Counted from the first letter of the stretch, positions 1 to 8,993 are shown. The stretch is 64,000 bases of DNA from Geodermatophilus normandii (GCF_003182485.1 NZ_QGTX01000001.1:3116001-3180000), one strand, 5' to 3'. Notes: generated by a model from the letters alone, not told the origin. A program made the numbers and translations.

Positions 1-1205
1 ACGAGATCAAGGGCTGGCTGGCGCGGGAGTCGGGCGCGATCCAGCCGTTCGGCGACTTCCAGGTCCACACCAGCGCGCAGGAGTGCTACGAGGCCTCCGC
101 GCTGCCCAGCCACCCCTACGGCGAGCTGCTGCGCTCCGGCGCGCCCCGCCTGAGCTTCGCCCGCCGCGTCCCGGCCGGCGTCGTCGGCGTCATCGCGCCG
201 TTCAACGTGCCCACGATCCTGGCCATCCGCGCGATCGCCCCGGCGCTGGCGCTGGGCAACGCGGTCGTCCTCAAGCCCGACCCGCGCACCGCCATCTCCG
301 GTGGCGCGGTGTTCGCGCGGGTCTTCGAGGAGGCCGGGCTCCCGGCCGGCGTGTTCCAGGTGCTGCCCGGCGGCGCCGACGTCGGCGAGGCGCTGGTCAC
401 CGCACCGCAGGTGCGGGTCATCGCGTTCACCGGCTCCACGAAGGCCGGCCGCATCGTCGGCGCGCTGGCCGGCCAGCACCTCAAGCGGGCGCACCTCGAG
501 CTCGGCGGCAACTCCGCGCTCATCGTGCTGCCCGACGTCGACGTCACCGCCGCGGCCAGCGTCGGCGCCTGGGGCACCTTCAGCCACCAGGGCCAGATCT
601 GCATGGCCACCAGCCGGCACCTGGTGCACGAGTCGATCGCCGAGGAGTACGCGGCGGTCCTGACCGAGAAGGTGGAGAAGCTGCCGGTCGGCGACCCCTT
701 CCGCGAGCAGGTCGCCCTCGGCCCGCTCATCGACGCCGGCCAGCGCGACCGGGTGCACGGGCTGGTCACCGCCAGCGTCGAGAAGGGCGCCACGGTGCGC
801 ACCGGCGGCACCTTCGAGGGTCTGTTCTACCGGCCGACCGTCCTCGGCGGCGTCGCCATCGACCACCCGGCCTACCAGGAGGAGATCTTCGGCCCGGTCG
901 CCCCGGTGACGCCGTTCTCCAGCCTCGACGAGGTCGCCGCCCTCGCCGCCGGCACCGAGTACGGCCTGAGCCTCGGCATCCTCACCCGCGACGTCTACGC
1001 CGGCCTCGAGCTGGCCGAGCGGATCCCGAGCGGCCTGGTGCACATCAACGACCAGACCGTCAACGACGAGGCGGTGGCGCCCTTCGGCGGCGTCGGCGCC
1101 TCGGGCACCGGATCCCGGCACGGCGGCCCGCAGGCCAACATCGAGGCGTTCACCGAGACGCAGTGGGTCACCGTGCGCGGCGACCTGCCGGCGTACCCGT
1201 TCTGA
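1..1205 (+). CDS. Aldehyde dehydrogenase, benzaldehyde-dehydrogenase-like (5' end outside window)
   Basis: C-terminal ~400 residues of an NAD(P)-dependent aldehyde dehydrogenase, which oxidises an aldehyde to its carboxylate in the cytoplasm. The frame is open from base 3, so the start lies before the window. Visible family landmarks, in order, are 'GVIAPFNVP', the cofactor-site 'LKPDPRT', the Rossmann loop 'FTGSTKAGR', the general-base Glu in 'LELGGNSAL', the nucleophilic Cys in 'GQICMATSRH', 'EEIFGPVAPV' and the C-terminal 'PFGGVGASGTG'. The segment 'YEASALPSHPYGELL' recalls aromatic (XylC-type) aldehyde dehydrogenases, but the substrate is inference. The last 38 bases overlap the convergent end of pxpC. 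Confidence 0.93.
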   Translation, partial: EIKGWLARESGAIQPFGDFQVHTSAQECYEASALPSHPYGELLRSGAPRLSFARRVPAGVVGVIAPFNVPTILAIRAIAPALALGNAVVLKPDPRTAISGGAVFARVFEEAGLPAGVFQVLPGGADVGEALVTAPQVRVIAFTGSTKAGRIVGALAGQHLKRAHLELGGNSALIVLPDVDVTAAASVGAWGTFSHQGQICMATSRHLVHESIAEEYAAVLTEKVEKLPVGDPFREQVALGPLIDAGQRDRVHGLVTASVEKGATVRTGGTFEGLFYRPTVLGGVAIDHPAYQEEIFGPVAPVTPFSSLDEVAALAAGTEYGLSLGILTRDVYAGLELAERIPSGLVHINDQTVNDEAVAPFGGVGASGTGSRHGGPQANIEAFTETQWVTVRGDLPAYPF

Positions 1206-2064
1206 GCCGCAGGGCCTGGCCGGGGCGCAGCTGCGCGCAGCGGTCGACGTCGTCGTCGGCCACGTAGCCGGCCACCGGATAGCCGCCGGTCACCGGCGCG
1301 TCGGCGAGGAAGAGCACCGGCGCGCCGGACGGCGGCACCTGCAGCGCGCCCCGGACGAGCCCCTCGCTGGGGAGCTCGCCGGACTCCCGGCGCTCCAGGC
1401 GCGGGCCGTCCAGGCGCAGGCCGACGCGGTTGCTCTCGGCGGTGACCGTCCAGGCCGCCGACCCGAGCACGTCCAGCGCGGCGGGGGTGAGCCAGTCGGC
1501 GCGGGGGCCGGGCAGCAGCCGCACGGTCACCTCGCCGCCGGGCGGGTCGGGCACCGGGGCGACGTCGACGCCGGGCACGTCGCCGGTGGGCGGGCCGACC
1601 GGCAGCACGTCACCGGGCCGCAGCGCCGGGGGGCCGAGGCCGGCCAGCAGGTCGGTGGAGCGGGAGCCGAGCACCGGCTCGACGGCGATCCCCCCGCGGA
1701 CGGCGAGGTAGGTGCGCAGGCCGGCGGGCGGCGTCCCGAGCGCGAGGGTGCCGCCCGCGCGCAGCAGGCCCGGGGCGTCGTGCACCCCCGACCCCGGGCA
1801 CCGTGCGCCCGTGGTGACCACCAGCAGGTCGGCCTCCGCCCGCAGCACCAGCCCGCCGAGCGTCGCCTCGAGCACCGCCGCGCCCGGCTCGTTCCCCACC
1901 AGCCGGTTGGCCAGTGCGGCCGACGCGCGGTCGCAGGCGCCCGAGCGGCCCACCCCGACGCCGGCCAGCCCGGGGCGGCCGAGGTCCTGCACGGTGGTCA
2001 GCGGGCCGGGGGCCACGACGGTCAGACCGCCACCGACACCCCCGCTCACGACACCCCCGCTCAC
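1168..2064 (-). CDS. pxpC: 5-oxoprolinase subunit C (biotin-dependent carboxyltransferase-like)
   Basis: KipA/PxpC family subunit of the ATP-dependent 5-oxoprolinase PxpABC, which opens pyroglutamate to glutamate. The protein begins 'LTVVAPGPLTTVQDLGRPG', the hallmark N-terminus of the family, and carries 'GACDRASAALANRLVGN' and 'SNRVGLRLDG' further on, as in urea-amidolyase-type domains. The GTG start overlaps the pxpB stop (GTGA), indicating translational coupling. A 15-bp direct repeat at this junction (2044-2073) creates a second in-frame GTG 15 bases downstream, so the exact start is ambiguous by five residues. The 3' end overlaps the convergent aldehyde dehydrogenase. Confidence 0.92.
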   Translation of the reverse strand: MSGGVVSGGVGGGLTVVAPGPLTTVQDLGRPGLAGVGVGRSGACDRASAALANRLVGNEPGAAVLEATLGGLVLRAEADLLVVTTGARCPGSGVHDAPGLLRAGGTLALGTPPAGLRTYLAVRGGIAVEPVLGSRSTDLLAGLGPPALRPGDVLPVGPPTGDVPGVDVAPVPDPPGGEVTVRLLPGPRADWLTPAALDVLGSAAWTVTAESNRVGLRLDGPRLERRESGELPSEGLVRGALQVPPSGAPVLFLADAPVTGGYPVAGYVADDDVDRCAQLRPGQALRLRTGTPAGRRAR

Positions 2065-2073
2065 GACACCGCC
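2044..2073. repeat. 15-bp tandem duplication at the pxpB/pxpC junction
   Basis: Two adjacent copies of a 15-bp unit (gctcacgacaccccc on the plus strand; the second copy differs in its last bases). On the coding strand each copy carries a GTG, so the duplication supplies two in-frame start candidates for pxpC while the first TGA ends pxpB. Confidence 0.8.
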
Positions 2074-2672
2074 ACGAAGCGCACGCGCACCCCCGGTCGC
2101 AGCAGCGCCGCCGGGTCGCGGGACAGGTCGAACACCGCGACGTCGGTGCGCCCGACCAGCTGCCAGCCGCCCGGCGACTCCCGCGGGTACACGCCGGTGA
2201 ACCCGCCGGCCAGCGCGACCGAGCCGGCCGGCACCCGGGTGCGCGGCGACGGGCGGCGCGGCACGTCCCAGGTGCCGTCGGCCGGCGTCAGGTACCCGAA
2301 CCCGGGCGCGAACCCGGAGAACGCGACGGTCCACTCCGTGCCGGCGTGCCGCCGCACCACCTCCGCGGGGTCCACGCCCAGGTGCGCGGCGACGTCGCCG
2401 AGGTCCTCGCCGTCGTAGACGACCGGCACCTCGACCTGTTCCGCGCCGACCCGGCGCCCGGGCCGGGGCACCGTCCGCCGGACCGCCGCCTCGACGGCGT
2501 CCAGCGTGGTCTGCGCGGGGTCGGTCACCACCAGCACCGTGCGTGCCGCCGGCACGAGGTCCACGACGCCGGGCGGCCGGTCCTCCTCCAGCGCCGCGTA
2601 GAGGTCGAGGACCTCGTCGAGGTCCGCGAGCTCCACCAGCAGGGCGGTGGAGCCGCTGGGCAGCACCCGCAT
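2061..2672 (-). CDS. pxpB: 5-oxoprolinase subunit B (KipI family)
   Basis: About 203 residues, normal for the KipI/PxpB family. The protein starts '[15 protein letters not shown]' and contains the family signature 'FSGFAPGFGYL' followed by 'VPRRPSPRTRVPAGSVALAG'. It forms the carboxyltransferase-like part of 5-oxoprolinase together with PxpC; the Bacillus homologue KipI was first known as a kinase inhibitor, a role I would not transfer here. The ATG shares a base with the pxpA stop (TGATG), and the 3' end overlaps pxpC, so the three genes form one tightly coupled operon. Confidence 0.93.
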   Translation of the reverse strand: MRVLPSGSTALLVELADLDEVLDLYAALEEDRPPGVVDLVPAARTVLVVTDPAQTTLDAVEAAVRRTVPRPGRRVGAEQVEVPVVYDGEDLGDVAAHLGVDPAEVVRRHAGTEWTVAFSGFAPGFGYLTPADGTWDVPRRPSPRTRVPAGSVALAGGFTGVYPRESPGGWQLVGRTDVAVFDLSRDPAALLRPGVRVRFVAVS

Positions 2673-3439
2673 CACGGTGCGAAGGGGACGAGCTCGACCC
2701 CCGCCTCGCCCAGCGCGGTCCGCACCCGCCGCGCGATGTCCACCGCGCCGGGGGTGTCGCCGTGCACGCAGATCGACCGCGGTGCCAGCTGCAGTGAGCC
2801 GCCGTCGACGTCGGCGATCGGCTCCCCGGTCGCCATCGCGACGCAGCGGCGCGCGATCTCGTCGGCGTCGTGCAGCACCGCGCCGGGCAGCCGGCGGGAC
2901 ACCAGCGTCCCCTCCGGCGTGTAGGCCCGGTCGGCGAACGCCTCGGCCACGACGGTCAGGCCGGCCTCGGCCGCCAGCCGCAGCCACGCCGACCCGGGCA
3001 GCCCGAGCACCGGCAGCGTGCGGTCGTACTCGACGACGGCGCGCACCACGGCTGCCGCCTGCTCCTCGTGGGCGACGATCGCGTTGTACAGCGCCCCGTG
3101 CGGCTTGACGTAGCGGACGCGGGTGCCGGCCACGCGGGCGAACGCCTCCAGCGCGCCGACCTGGTAGAGGACGTCCTGGGTCAGGGCGTCGGGCTCGACG
3201 TCGACGAACCGGCGTCCGAAGCCCGCGAGGTCGCGGTAGCCCACCTGTGCGCCGACGGCGACGCCGGCCGCCGCGGCGCGGTCGCACACCCGGCGCAGGA
3301 TGACCGGGTCGCCGGCGTGGAAGCCGCAGGCGACGTTGGCGCTGGTGACCACGCCGAGCAGGGCGTCGTCGTCGCCGAGGGTCCACTGGCCGAAGCCCTC
3401 GCCGAGGTCGGAGTTGAGGTCCATCGAGAGAGGGGACAC
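2672..3439 (-). CDS. pxpA: 5-oxoprolinase subunit A (LamB/YcsF family)
   Basis: About 255 residues, typical of the family. Early landmarks are '[14 protein letters not shown]', '[13 protein letters not shown]' and 'VKPHGALYN', which supply the conserved polar and metal-binding residues of this carbohydrate-deacetylase-like fold; 'SICVHGDTP' is near the C-terminus. It contributes the lactam-opening activity for pyroglutamate. The GTG start is preceded by GAGGA at 9 bases; an in-frame ATG five codons later lacks a comparable ribosome site. It follows the transporter gene by only 16 bases, matching the Bacillus ycsFG-kipIA arrangement. Confidence 0.95.
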   Translation of the reverse strand: MSPLSMDLNSDLGEGFGQWTLGDDDALLGVVTSANVACGFHAGDPVILRRVCDRAAAAGVAVGAQVGYRDLAGFGRRFVDVEPDALTQDVLYQVGALEAFARVAGTRVRYVKPHGALYNAIVAHEEQAAAVVRAVVEYDRTLPVLGLPGSAWLRLAAEAGLTVVAEAFADRAYTPEGTLVSRRLPGAVLHDADEIARRCVAMATGEPIADVDGGSLQLAPRSICVHGDTPGAVDIARRVRTALGEAGVELVPFAP

Positions 3440-3455
3440 GGGCGGTGGTCCTCGC

Positions 3456-4712
3456 CTAGGAGAACAGTTCGACGACCGGGCGGACGGAGTTGACCGCGAG
3501 GTAGATCGTCCCGAGCCAGGCCACCCAGCCGACCACGAGCAGCCAGCGCGGGTACCGGTAGCCGCCGAGCAGGTCGGTCCGCCGGGTGGCCACCCACAGC
3601 AGGACGGCGATGCCGATCGGCAGCAGCAGGCCGTTGAAGGCGCCGGCGAAGACCAGCAGCGTGGTGGGCGCCGCCCCGGCGAGCAGGTACGCCAGCGTGG
3701 TGACGGCGATGAAGCCGACCACCAGCAGGGTGCGGGTGCGGTCGCTGGTGCGGGTCCGCGACGTCACGAAGGACACCGACGTGTACGAGGCGCCGATGAC
3801 GCTGGTGATCGACGCCGCCCAGAGCACGATGCCGAACACCCGCAGGCCCACCTCCCCGGCGGCGATCTCGAACGCCGAGGCGGCCTGGTTCTCCGGGTCC
3901 AGCGACGCCCCGCCGGCCACGACGCCGAGGATGGCGAGGAACAGGACGACCCGCATGATCCCGGTGACGACGATCCCGGTGACCGAGCCGCGGGTGATGT
4001 CCCGGACGTGGCCGGGACCGGTGACGCCGGAGTCAAGCAGCCGGTGCGCCCCCGCGTAGACGATGTAACCGCCGATGGTGCCGCCGACGAGCGTGGTGAT
4101 CGCCAGGACGTCGATCCGGTCGGGCAGGACGACGTTGCGCAGCGCCGTCCCCACCGGCGGGCCGGACGTGACCGCGATGTAGGCGGTCAGCAGGATCATC
4201 GCCAGCCCGAGGACGACGACGATCCGGTCGACGGCGACGCCCGCCCGCTTGCTGAGGAACACGGCGATGGCCACGAGCGCCGACAGCGCGCCGCCGATCT
4301 TGGGTTCCAGGCCGAACATCGCGTCGGTGCCGAGGCCCGCCCCGCTCACGTTGCCCACGTTGAAGACCAGGCCGCCGATGACCAGAAAGGCGGCCATGAC
4401 CCAGCCGAGGCCGGGCAGGACGAGGTTGCCCAGCTCCTGCGCCCGCCGCCCGGAGACGCCGACGACCCGCCAGACGTTCAGCTGCAGCGCGATGTCGATG
4501 AGGATCGAGACGGCGATCGCGAAGGCGAAGGCGGCGCCGAGCTGGACGGTGAACGTCGTCGTCTGGGTGATGAAGCCGGGCCCGATGGCCGAGGTGGCCA
4601 TGAGGAACATCGCGCCCAGGACGGTCGAGCGGGTGCTCGCCGACATGCGCCCGCCGGTCGGCGCTGCCGGCTCGTCGGTGGCGACGGGACGGTGGGCCGG
4701 GGGGTGCGACAT
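3456..4712 (-). CDS. NRAMP-fold transporter (YcsG-like), probable pyroglutamate-operon permease
   Basis: Integral membrane protein of 418 residues with about 11 hydrophobic segments, in the NRAMP/LeuT fold. It leads the pxp operon, like ycsG in Bacillus subtilis. In true NRAMP metal transporters TM1 carries DPGN; here the equivalent stretch reads '[10 protein letters not shown]', so the metal-binding Asp and Asn are Gly and Phe. The Met-Pro-His of TM6 is also absent ('[13 protein letters not shown]'). I therefore infer an organic substrate, plausibly 5-oxoproline or a related amino acid, rather than Mn/Fe. The ATG has GGAG five bases upstream. Confidence 0.85.
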   Translation of the reverse strand: MSHPPAHRPVATDEPAAPTGGRMSASTRSTVLGAMFLMATSAIGPGFITQTTTFTVQLGAAFAFAIAVSILIDIALQLNVWRVVGVSGRRAQELGNLVLPGLGWVMAAFLVIGGLVFNVGNVSGAGLGTDAMFGLEPKIGGALSALVAIAVFLSKRAGVAVDRIVVVLGLAMILLTAYIAVTSGPPVGTALRNVVLPDRIDVLAITTLVGGTIGGYIVYAGAHRLLDSGVTGPGHVRDITRGSVTGIVVTGIMRVVLFLAILGVVAGGASLDPENQAASAFEIAAGEVGLRVFGIVLWAASITSVIGASYTSVSFVTSRTRTSDRTRTLLVVGFIAVTTLAYLLAGAAPTTLLVFAGAFNGLLLPIGIAVLLWVATRRTDLLGGYRYPRWLLVVGWVAWLGTIYLAVNSVRPVVELFS

Positions 4713-4831
4713 CGGCGCTCCGGGACGTCGGCGGACCGGGGCGGGCGCTGCTGCCCGCCGTCCCGGACGCTAGCCAGGCCGCCGGCCGGCGGCAACGCGG
4801 AGCGGCCGGTCGGGTTCCTGCTCCCCGGCGG

Positions 4832-5731
4832 TCAGCGGCCGCGCTGGGCGACGACGACGCTCCCCAGCGCCAGGACCACCCCCGCCAGCTGCACCGGTCC
4901 GAGCGACTGCCCCAGCAGCGCCCAGCCGGCGGCCGCGGCGACCACCGGGGAGAGCAGCCCCAGGAAGCTCACCCGGTCGGCGGGCAGCAGGCCGATCCCG
5001 CGCAGCCACAGCACGTAGGCCAGCGCGGTGTTGACCACGGCCAGGTACAGGAAGCCGCCCACCTGGCCCGGCGTCACCGTCGCCGGCAGGCCCTCGACGG
5101 CCAGGGCCAGCGGGAGCAGCAGCACGCCGCCCGCGGCGAGCTGCCAGCCGGTGAAGGCCAGCACCGGGACGGGCCGGCCCCACCGCTTGGTGAGCACCAC
5201 ACCGGTGCCCATGCAGGCGGTGGCCACCAGCCCGGCGAGGACGCCGAGCGGGTCGAGCCGGGCAGAGTCGGTGAGCACCACGAGCGCGACCCCGGCCACC
5301 CCCGTGGCGCCGAGGACGAACGTGCGCAGCCGCAGCGGCTGGCCGAGCAGCGGCAGGGCGAGCGCGGCCACCACCAGGGGCTGCACCGCTCCGAGCACCG
5401 CGGCGACCCCGCCGGGCAGGCGGTAGGCGGCGACGAACAGCAGGGCGAAGAAGGCGCCGATGTTGAGCGTGCCGAGCACCGCCGCCTTCCACCACCACGC
5501 GCCGCGGGGCAGCACGCGGCCGGCCGCCACGAGGAGCAGCCCGGCGGGCAGCGCCCGCACCGTCGCGGCCAGCAGCGGGCGGTCGGGCGGCAGCCACTCG
5601 GTGGTGACCACGTACGTCGTCCCCCAGGTGGCGGGGGCGACGGCGGTGAGCGCGGTCAGCGTCCAGAGGGCCCGGCGACGGCGCGGCGCCCGGGGGACGA
5701 CGGCCGCCGGTGCCTGGATCGTGGTGGCCAT
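4832..5731 (-). CDS. EamA-family (DMT superfamily) exporter
   Basis: Drug/metabolite transporter of 299 residues with ten predicted membrane helices arranged as two EamA repeats; 'ATWGTTYVVTTEWLPPDRP' in TM1 and 'GALQP/GAVQPLVVAALALP' style TM4 motifs are visible. Likely exports an amino acid or small toxic metabolite; the substrate cannot be read. I chose the ATG with GGAG at five bases (protein begins 'MATTIQAPAAVVP') over a start 13 codons upstream that lies inside the operator. Divergent from a MarR regulator across a 90-bp control region, a common actinobacterial pair. Confidence 0.9.
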   Translation of the reverse strand: MATTIQAPAAVVPRAPRRRRALWTLTALTAVAPATWGTTYVVTTEWLPPDRPLLAATVRALPAGLLLVAAGRVLPRGAWWWKAAVLGTLNIGAFFALLFVAAYRLPGGVAAVLGAVQPLVVAALALPLLGQPLRLRTFVLGATGVAGVALVVLTDSARLDPLGVLAGLVATACMGTGVVLTKRWGRPVPVLAFTGWQLAAGGVLLLPLALAVEGLPATVTPGQVGGFLYLAVVNTALAYVLWLRGIGLLPADRVSFLGLLSPVVAAAAGWALLGQSLGPVQLAGVVLALGSVVVAQRGR

Positions 5732-5756
5732 GACGGCTCCGTCCCTCGATGGCATA

Positions 5757-5791
5757 TATCTCGATCTCAAGATACTTGGTAGCGAGTATCT
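5757..5791. promoter_or_regulatory. MarR operator between the EamA exporter and marR genes
   Basis: Three alternating half-sites form two overlapping inverted repeats: TATCTcgatctcaAGATA (5757-5774) and AGATAC at 5770-5775 paired with GTATCT at 5786-5791. The tract is conspicuously A+T-rich in a GC-rich neighbourhood and sits in the divergent promoter region, so autoregulation plus control of the exporter by the adjacent MarR protein is the likely function (inference). Confidence 0.75.
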
Positions 5792-5821
5792 GTCAACCGT
5801 GAGACGTGCGAGGATCGCCGT

Positions 5822-6327
5822 GTGACCGACCGGGACGGCGTGGACGAGATCGTCGCGCAGTGGGCGCGGGAGCGCCCCGACCTCGACACCACGGCGATGG
5901 CCGTCTTCGGCCGGGTGTACCGCACCGCCCGGCTGGTGGGGGACGCGCAGGAGCGGTGCTACGCCCGCTTCGGCATCACCCGGGCCGACTTCGACGTCCT
6001 CGCGACGCTGCGCCGGGCCGGGGGCCCGACGGCCTCTCGCCGGGCCGGCTCACCGGGGCCCTCATGCTCAGCAGCGGGGGGATGACCAGCCGGCTGGACC
6101 GGCTGGAGCGGGCCGGGCACCTGGTGCGCACCGCGGACCCGGCCGACCGGCGTGCGCTGCTGGTGCGGCTCACCGACGCCGGCCGGGCGCTGGTCGACGA
6201 GGCCGTGACCGCCGGGCTGGCCGAGCAGCAGCGCCTGCTGGGCGGGATGTCACCGGCCGCCGTGCGGCGGCTCGACGACCTGCTGCGCGACCTGCTCGCC
6301 TCCGTCGAGGAGCGGGCCGGCGACTGA
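5822..6327 (+). pseudogene. MarR-family regulator, reading frame interrupted by one missing G
   Basis: Winged-helix transcription regulator of ~167 residues if repaired. The first part runs 'MTDRDGVDEIVAQWARERPD' to 'ITRADFDVLATLRRAGG'; the rest ('LSPGRLTGALMLSSGGMTSR', the recognition helix, then 'LERAGHLVRTADPADRRALL', the wing) is in the next frame. Adding one G to the G5 run at 6020-6024 gives '...LRRAGGPDGLSPGRL...', a perfect MarR sequence. The break is therefore probably a sequencing error rather than gene loss. GTG start; presumably a repressor of the divergent exporter responding to a small ligand. Confidence 0.85.
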
Positions 6328-6341
6328 GGGCACCGGCCCGC

Positions 6342-7826
6342 TCAGCGCACGCGAGTGCCCGTCCCGGCAGCCGCCCGGCCGATCCGCGAGTTCCGGTAGC
6401 CGTAGACCGCGTAGATGAGCAGCCCGATCGCGAGCCAGGCCAGGAAGCGCAGCCAGGTCTCGATGCTCAGGTTGAGCATCAGGTACAGGCAGGCGAGCGC
6501 GGACACCAGCGGCAGCACCGGGGACAGCGGCACCCGGAACGGCCGCTCGAGCTCGGGCCGGGTGCGCCGCAGCACGACCACGGCGACCGACACCAGCAGG
6601 AAGGCGAACAGCGTGCCGATGCTCACCAGGTCGGCCAGCGTCCCCAGCGGGACGAACGTCGCCAGCACCAGCACCAGGCCCGCGAACAGCAGGGTGACCC
6701 GCACCGGGGTGCCGGTGCGGGGGCTGACCCGGGCCACCGCCGGCGGCAGCAGGCCGTCGCGGCCCATGGCGAAGCCGATCCGGCCGATGGTGATCAGGTC
6801 GACCAGGATCACCGAGGTCAGGCCCGCCACCGCCGCGATCGACACCAGCGACGACGCCCAGCCCAGCCCCACCTGGTCGAACGCGTCGGCGATCGGCGCC
6901 CCCTCGTCGATGTCGCGGTACTCCACCATCCCGACGACCACGAACGCGACGCCGACGTAGAGGGCGGTCGCCAGCCCCAGGGTGCCGAGCAGCCCGAGCG
7001 GCACGTCGCGCGCCGGGCGCCGGGTCTCCTCGGAGAGGTTCGCGACCGCCTCGAAGCCGGTGTAGGCGAAGAAGACGACGGCGGCCGCGGTCAGCACGCC
7101 GCCGACGCCGAAGGCGACCGGCTCGAGCCCGGCGACCACCTCGATGAGCGGCCGGGTCAGCCCGCTGCCGCCCTCGGCCGGCTCTCCGGGCGGGACGAAC
7201 GGCGTGAGGTTGGCGCCGCGCACGAACCACGCCCCGGCGACGACGACGAACACGCAGACGGCCACCTTGACCACCACGAGCACGCCGGTGACCCGCGCCG
7301 ACTCCCGGATGCCCAGCACCGCCACGAGGGTCAGCACCACGACGATCGCGGCCGCCCCGAGGTTCACCGTCGACGTCTCGCCGAACAGGGACGGCGGCAG
7401 GTCGAGGAGGTTGCCCACGTAGCCCGACCAGCCGCGGGCCACCACCGCCGCCCCGAGCGCGAACTCGAGGAACAGGTCCCAGCCGATGACCCAGGCCACC
7501 ACCTCGCCGGCCGTCGCGTAGGCGTAGGTGTAGGCGCTGCCCGCCGTCGGCACCGCGGAGGCGAGCTCGGCGTAGCAGAGCGCGGCGAGCAGGGCGACCA
7601 GGCCGGCGACGGCGAAGGAGACCACCACCGCCGGCCCCGCGCTCTGCTTGGCCGTGACGCCGGTGAGCGTGAAGATCCCGGTGCCGATCACGATGCCGAT
7701 GCCGAAGCCGACGAGGTGCCGGGCCGACAGCCGCCTGCGCAGGTGCCCGGTGTCCCGGGGGGACTCCACGCCCTCCCCGGTGTCCGCGTGCACGGCCTCG
7801 ACGGACTTCGTCCGGAACAGGTCCAC
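6342..7826 (-). CDS. APC-superfamily cationic amino-acid transporter
   Basis: Membrane permease of 494 residues with 12-14 hydrophobic helices. The N-terminal cytoplasmic tail is followed by the TM1 signature 'GFGIGIVIGTGIFTLTG', TM2-3 'AALCYAELASAVPTAGSAY' and the mid-protein 'FFAYTGFEAVANLSEETRRP', diagnostic for the CAT/YfnA group of amino-acid permeases. It probably imports basic or neutral amino acids by proton-coupled or facilitated transport. GTG start with no obvious ribosome site. Convergent with the MarR gene, 14 bases away; downstream of it is the IS481 element, whose insertion lies outside this gene. Confidence 0.92.
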   Translation of the reverse strand: MDLFRTKSVEAVHADTGEGVESPRDTGHLRRRLSARHLVGFGIGIVIGTGIFTLTGVTAKQSAGPAVVVSFAVAGLVALLAALCYAELASAVPTAGSAYTYAYATAGEVVAWVIGWDLFLEFALGAAVVARGWSGYVGNLLDLPPSLFGETSTVNLGAAAIVVVLTLVAVLGIRESARVTGVLVVVKVAVCVFVVVAGAWFVRGANLTPFVPPGEPAEGGSGLTRPLIEVVAGLEPVAFGVGGVLTAAAVVFFAYTGFEAVANLSEETRRPARDVPLGLLGTLGLATALYVGVAFVVVGMVEYRDIDEGAPIADAFDQVGLGWASSLVSIAAVAGLTSVILVDLITIGRIGFAMGRDGLLPPAVARVSPRTGTPVRVTLLFAGLVLVLATFVPLGTLADLVSIGTLFAFLLVSVAVVVLRRTRPELERPFRVPLSPVLPLVSALACLYLMLNLSIETWLRFLAWLAIGLLIYAVYGYRNSRIGRAAAGTGTRVR

Positions 7827-7873
7827 GCGGGGACGCTAGGTCCGGCAGGGCGTACCCGCCTGTTCAGACCTCC

Positions 7874-7879
7874 CCTAGA
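7874..7879. repeat. IS481 target-site duplication, left copy (CCTAGA)
   Basis: Matches the right copy at 8994-8999. Read on the minus strand it supplies the TAG stop codon of the transposase. Confidence 0.9.
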
Positions 7880-8864
7880 TGTACTGACCGGGCAGGTTGG
7901 TCAGGCGGCTGATGGGTGGATGGCCGCCGATGCCGGTGTGGGGCCGGTGGTGGTTGTAGGCGTGTAGCCAAGCAGGAAAGGCCGCGCGGCGGTCGGCTTC
8001 GCTGGTGAACAGCTGGGCGAAGGCCCATTCGCTGGTCATGGTGCGGTTGAACCGTTCGACCTTGCCGTTGGTCTGTGGCCGGTAGGGCCGGGTGCGCTTG
8101 GCCGTGATGCTCAACTCGGCGCAGGCGGTGGCCCAGTCGCGGCTGCGGTAGCAGCCGCCGTTGTCGGTCAGCACCCGGCGGGCGGTCACGCCGCGGGCGG
8201 CGAACCAGGCCACCGCTTGGTGCAGCACGGCGGCGGCGGTGGGACCGGTCTCGTCCTCGCAGATCTCGGCGTAGGCGGTCCGGGAGTGGTCGTCGAGAAC
8301 GACGTGGATGAAGCCGTGGCCCATCAGCGGATTGCGATAGCGGTTGCGGGCGCGGCCGCCATCGTGGTGCCGGTTGGCCTTGCCGGCCTGCTGACCCAGG
8401 AAGCGCCAGCCGCCGCCGGCGGGGATGTTGCCCAGCTTCTTCACATCGGCGTGCAGCAGATCGCCGGGCGCTTCGCGTTCGTAGCGGACGACGACCTGCT
8501 CGCGCCGCTCAAGACGGGACAACCGGTTCATGCCGCAGCGGCGCAGCACCGCTCCGGCGGTCGAGGGCGCGACTCCGGTCTCGGCGGCCAGTCGGACCGC
8601 GCCCCAGCGCTTGCGCAGCCGCAGCGACACGATGCGCTTCGTCGTCGCCGGATCAGTCTTGCCCGGACTGGTGCGCGGCCGGCTGGAGCGATCGACCATG
8701 CCAGCCTTGCCCAGGCTTCGATACCGCTCGGCCCAACGGTCGGCAGTCTTCCAGGCCACGCCGAAGAACTCCGCAGCCCGACTCTTGGGCCAGTTCTCCT
8801 CCACCACCAGCCGGGCCAATCGCAGACGCTGGCGTGGGGTCAAGACGGCGTTAGCGTGGAGCAC
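7875..8864 (-). CDS. IS481-family DDE transposase
   Basis: Transposase of 329 residues. An N-terminal helix-turn-helix region ('PRQRLRLARLVVEENWPKS') is followed by an rve integrase core with the acidic triad in 'GDLLHADVKKLG', 'VLTDNGGCYRSRDWA' and 'PQTNGKVERFNRTM'. I start it at the GTG with GGAGG five bases upstream ('VLHANAVLTPRQR'), as IS481 transposases usually begin near such a motif. Its final codon ends at the edge of the element, and the TAG stop is provided by the flanking target duplication, so the host site completes the gene. Confidence 0.93.
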   Translation of the reverse strand: MLHANAVLTPRQRLRLARLVVEENWPKSRAAEFFGVAWKTADRWAERYRSLGKAGMVDRSSRPRTSPGKTDPATTKRIVSLRLRKRWGAVRLAAETGVAPSTAGAVLRRCGMNRLSRLERREQVVVRYEREAPGDLLHADVKKLGNIPAGGGWRFLGQQAGKANRHHDGGRARNRYRNPLMGHGFIHVVLDDHSRTAYAEICEDETGPTAAAVLHQAVAWFAARGVTARRVLTDNGGCYRSRDWATACAELSITAKRTRPYRPQTNGKVERFNRTMTSEWAFAQLFTSEADRRAAFPAWLHAYNHHRPHTGIGGHPPISRLTNLPGQYI

Positions 8865-8993
8865 GAGGACCTCCGGGTGCGTGTCGTGGTCGCCTTCAGC
8901 AGCTCCACTCCACGTCCGGAGGTCCTCCTCCACAAGAACCTTCAGTCAGATCTCGTGGTCACGCGCACTCGACCAACGTCTCCGGTCAGTACA
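7880..8993 (-). mobile_element. IS481-family insertion sequence, complete, with target duplication
   Basis: The element is 1114 bp. Its ends are imperfect inverted repeats of 22 bp (7880-7901 and 8972-8993), both beginning TGTACTGACCGG, with three mismatches in the inner half. Immediate flanks are the direct repeat CCTAGA (7874-7879 and 8994-8999), a 6-bp target duplication of the NCTAGN type known for IS481. Base composition is visibly less GC-rich than its surroundings. One transposase gene fills it. Intact ends, identical flanks and an intact frame indicate a recent insertion; the right-hand CCTAGA contains the pdxY stop codon. Confidence 0.93.
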
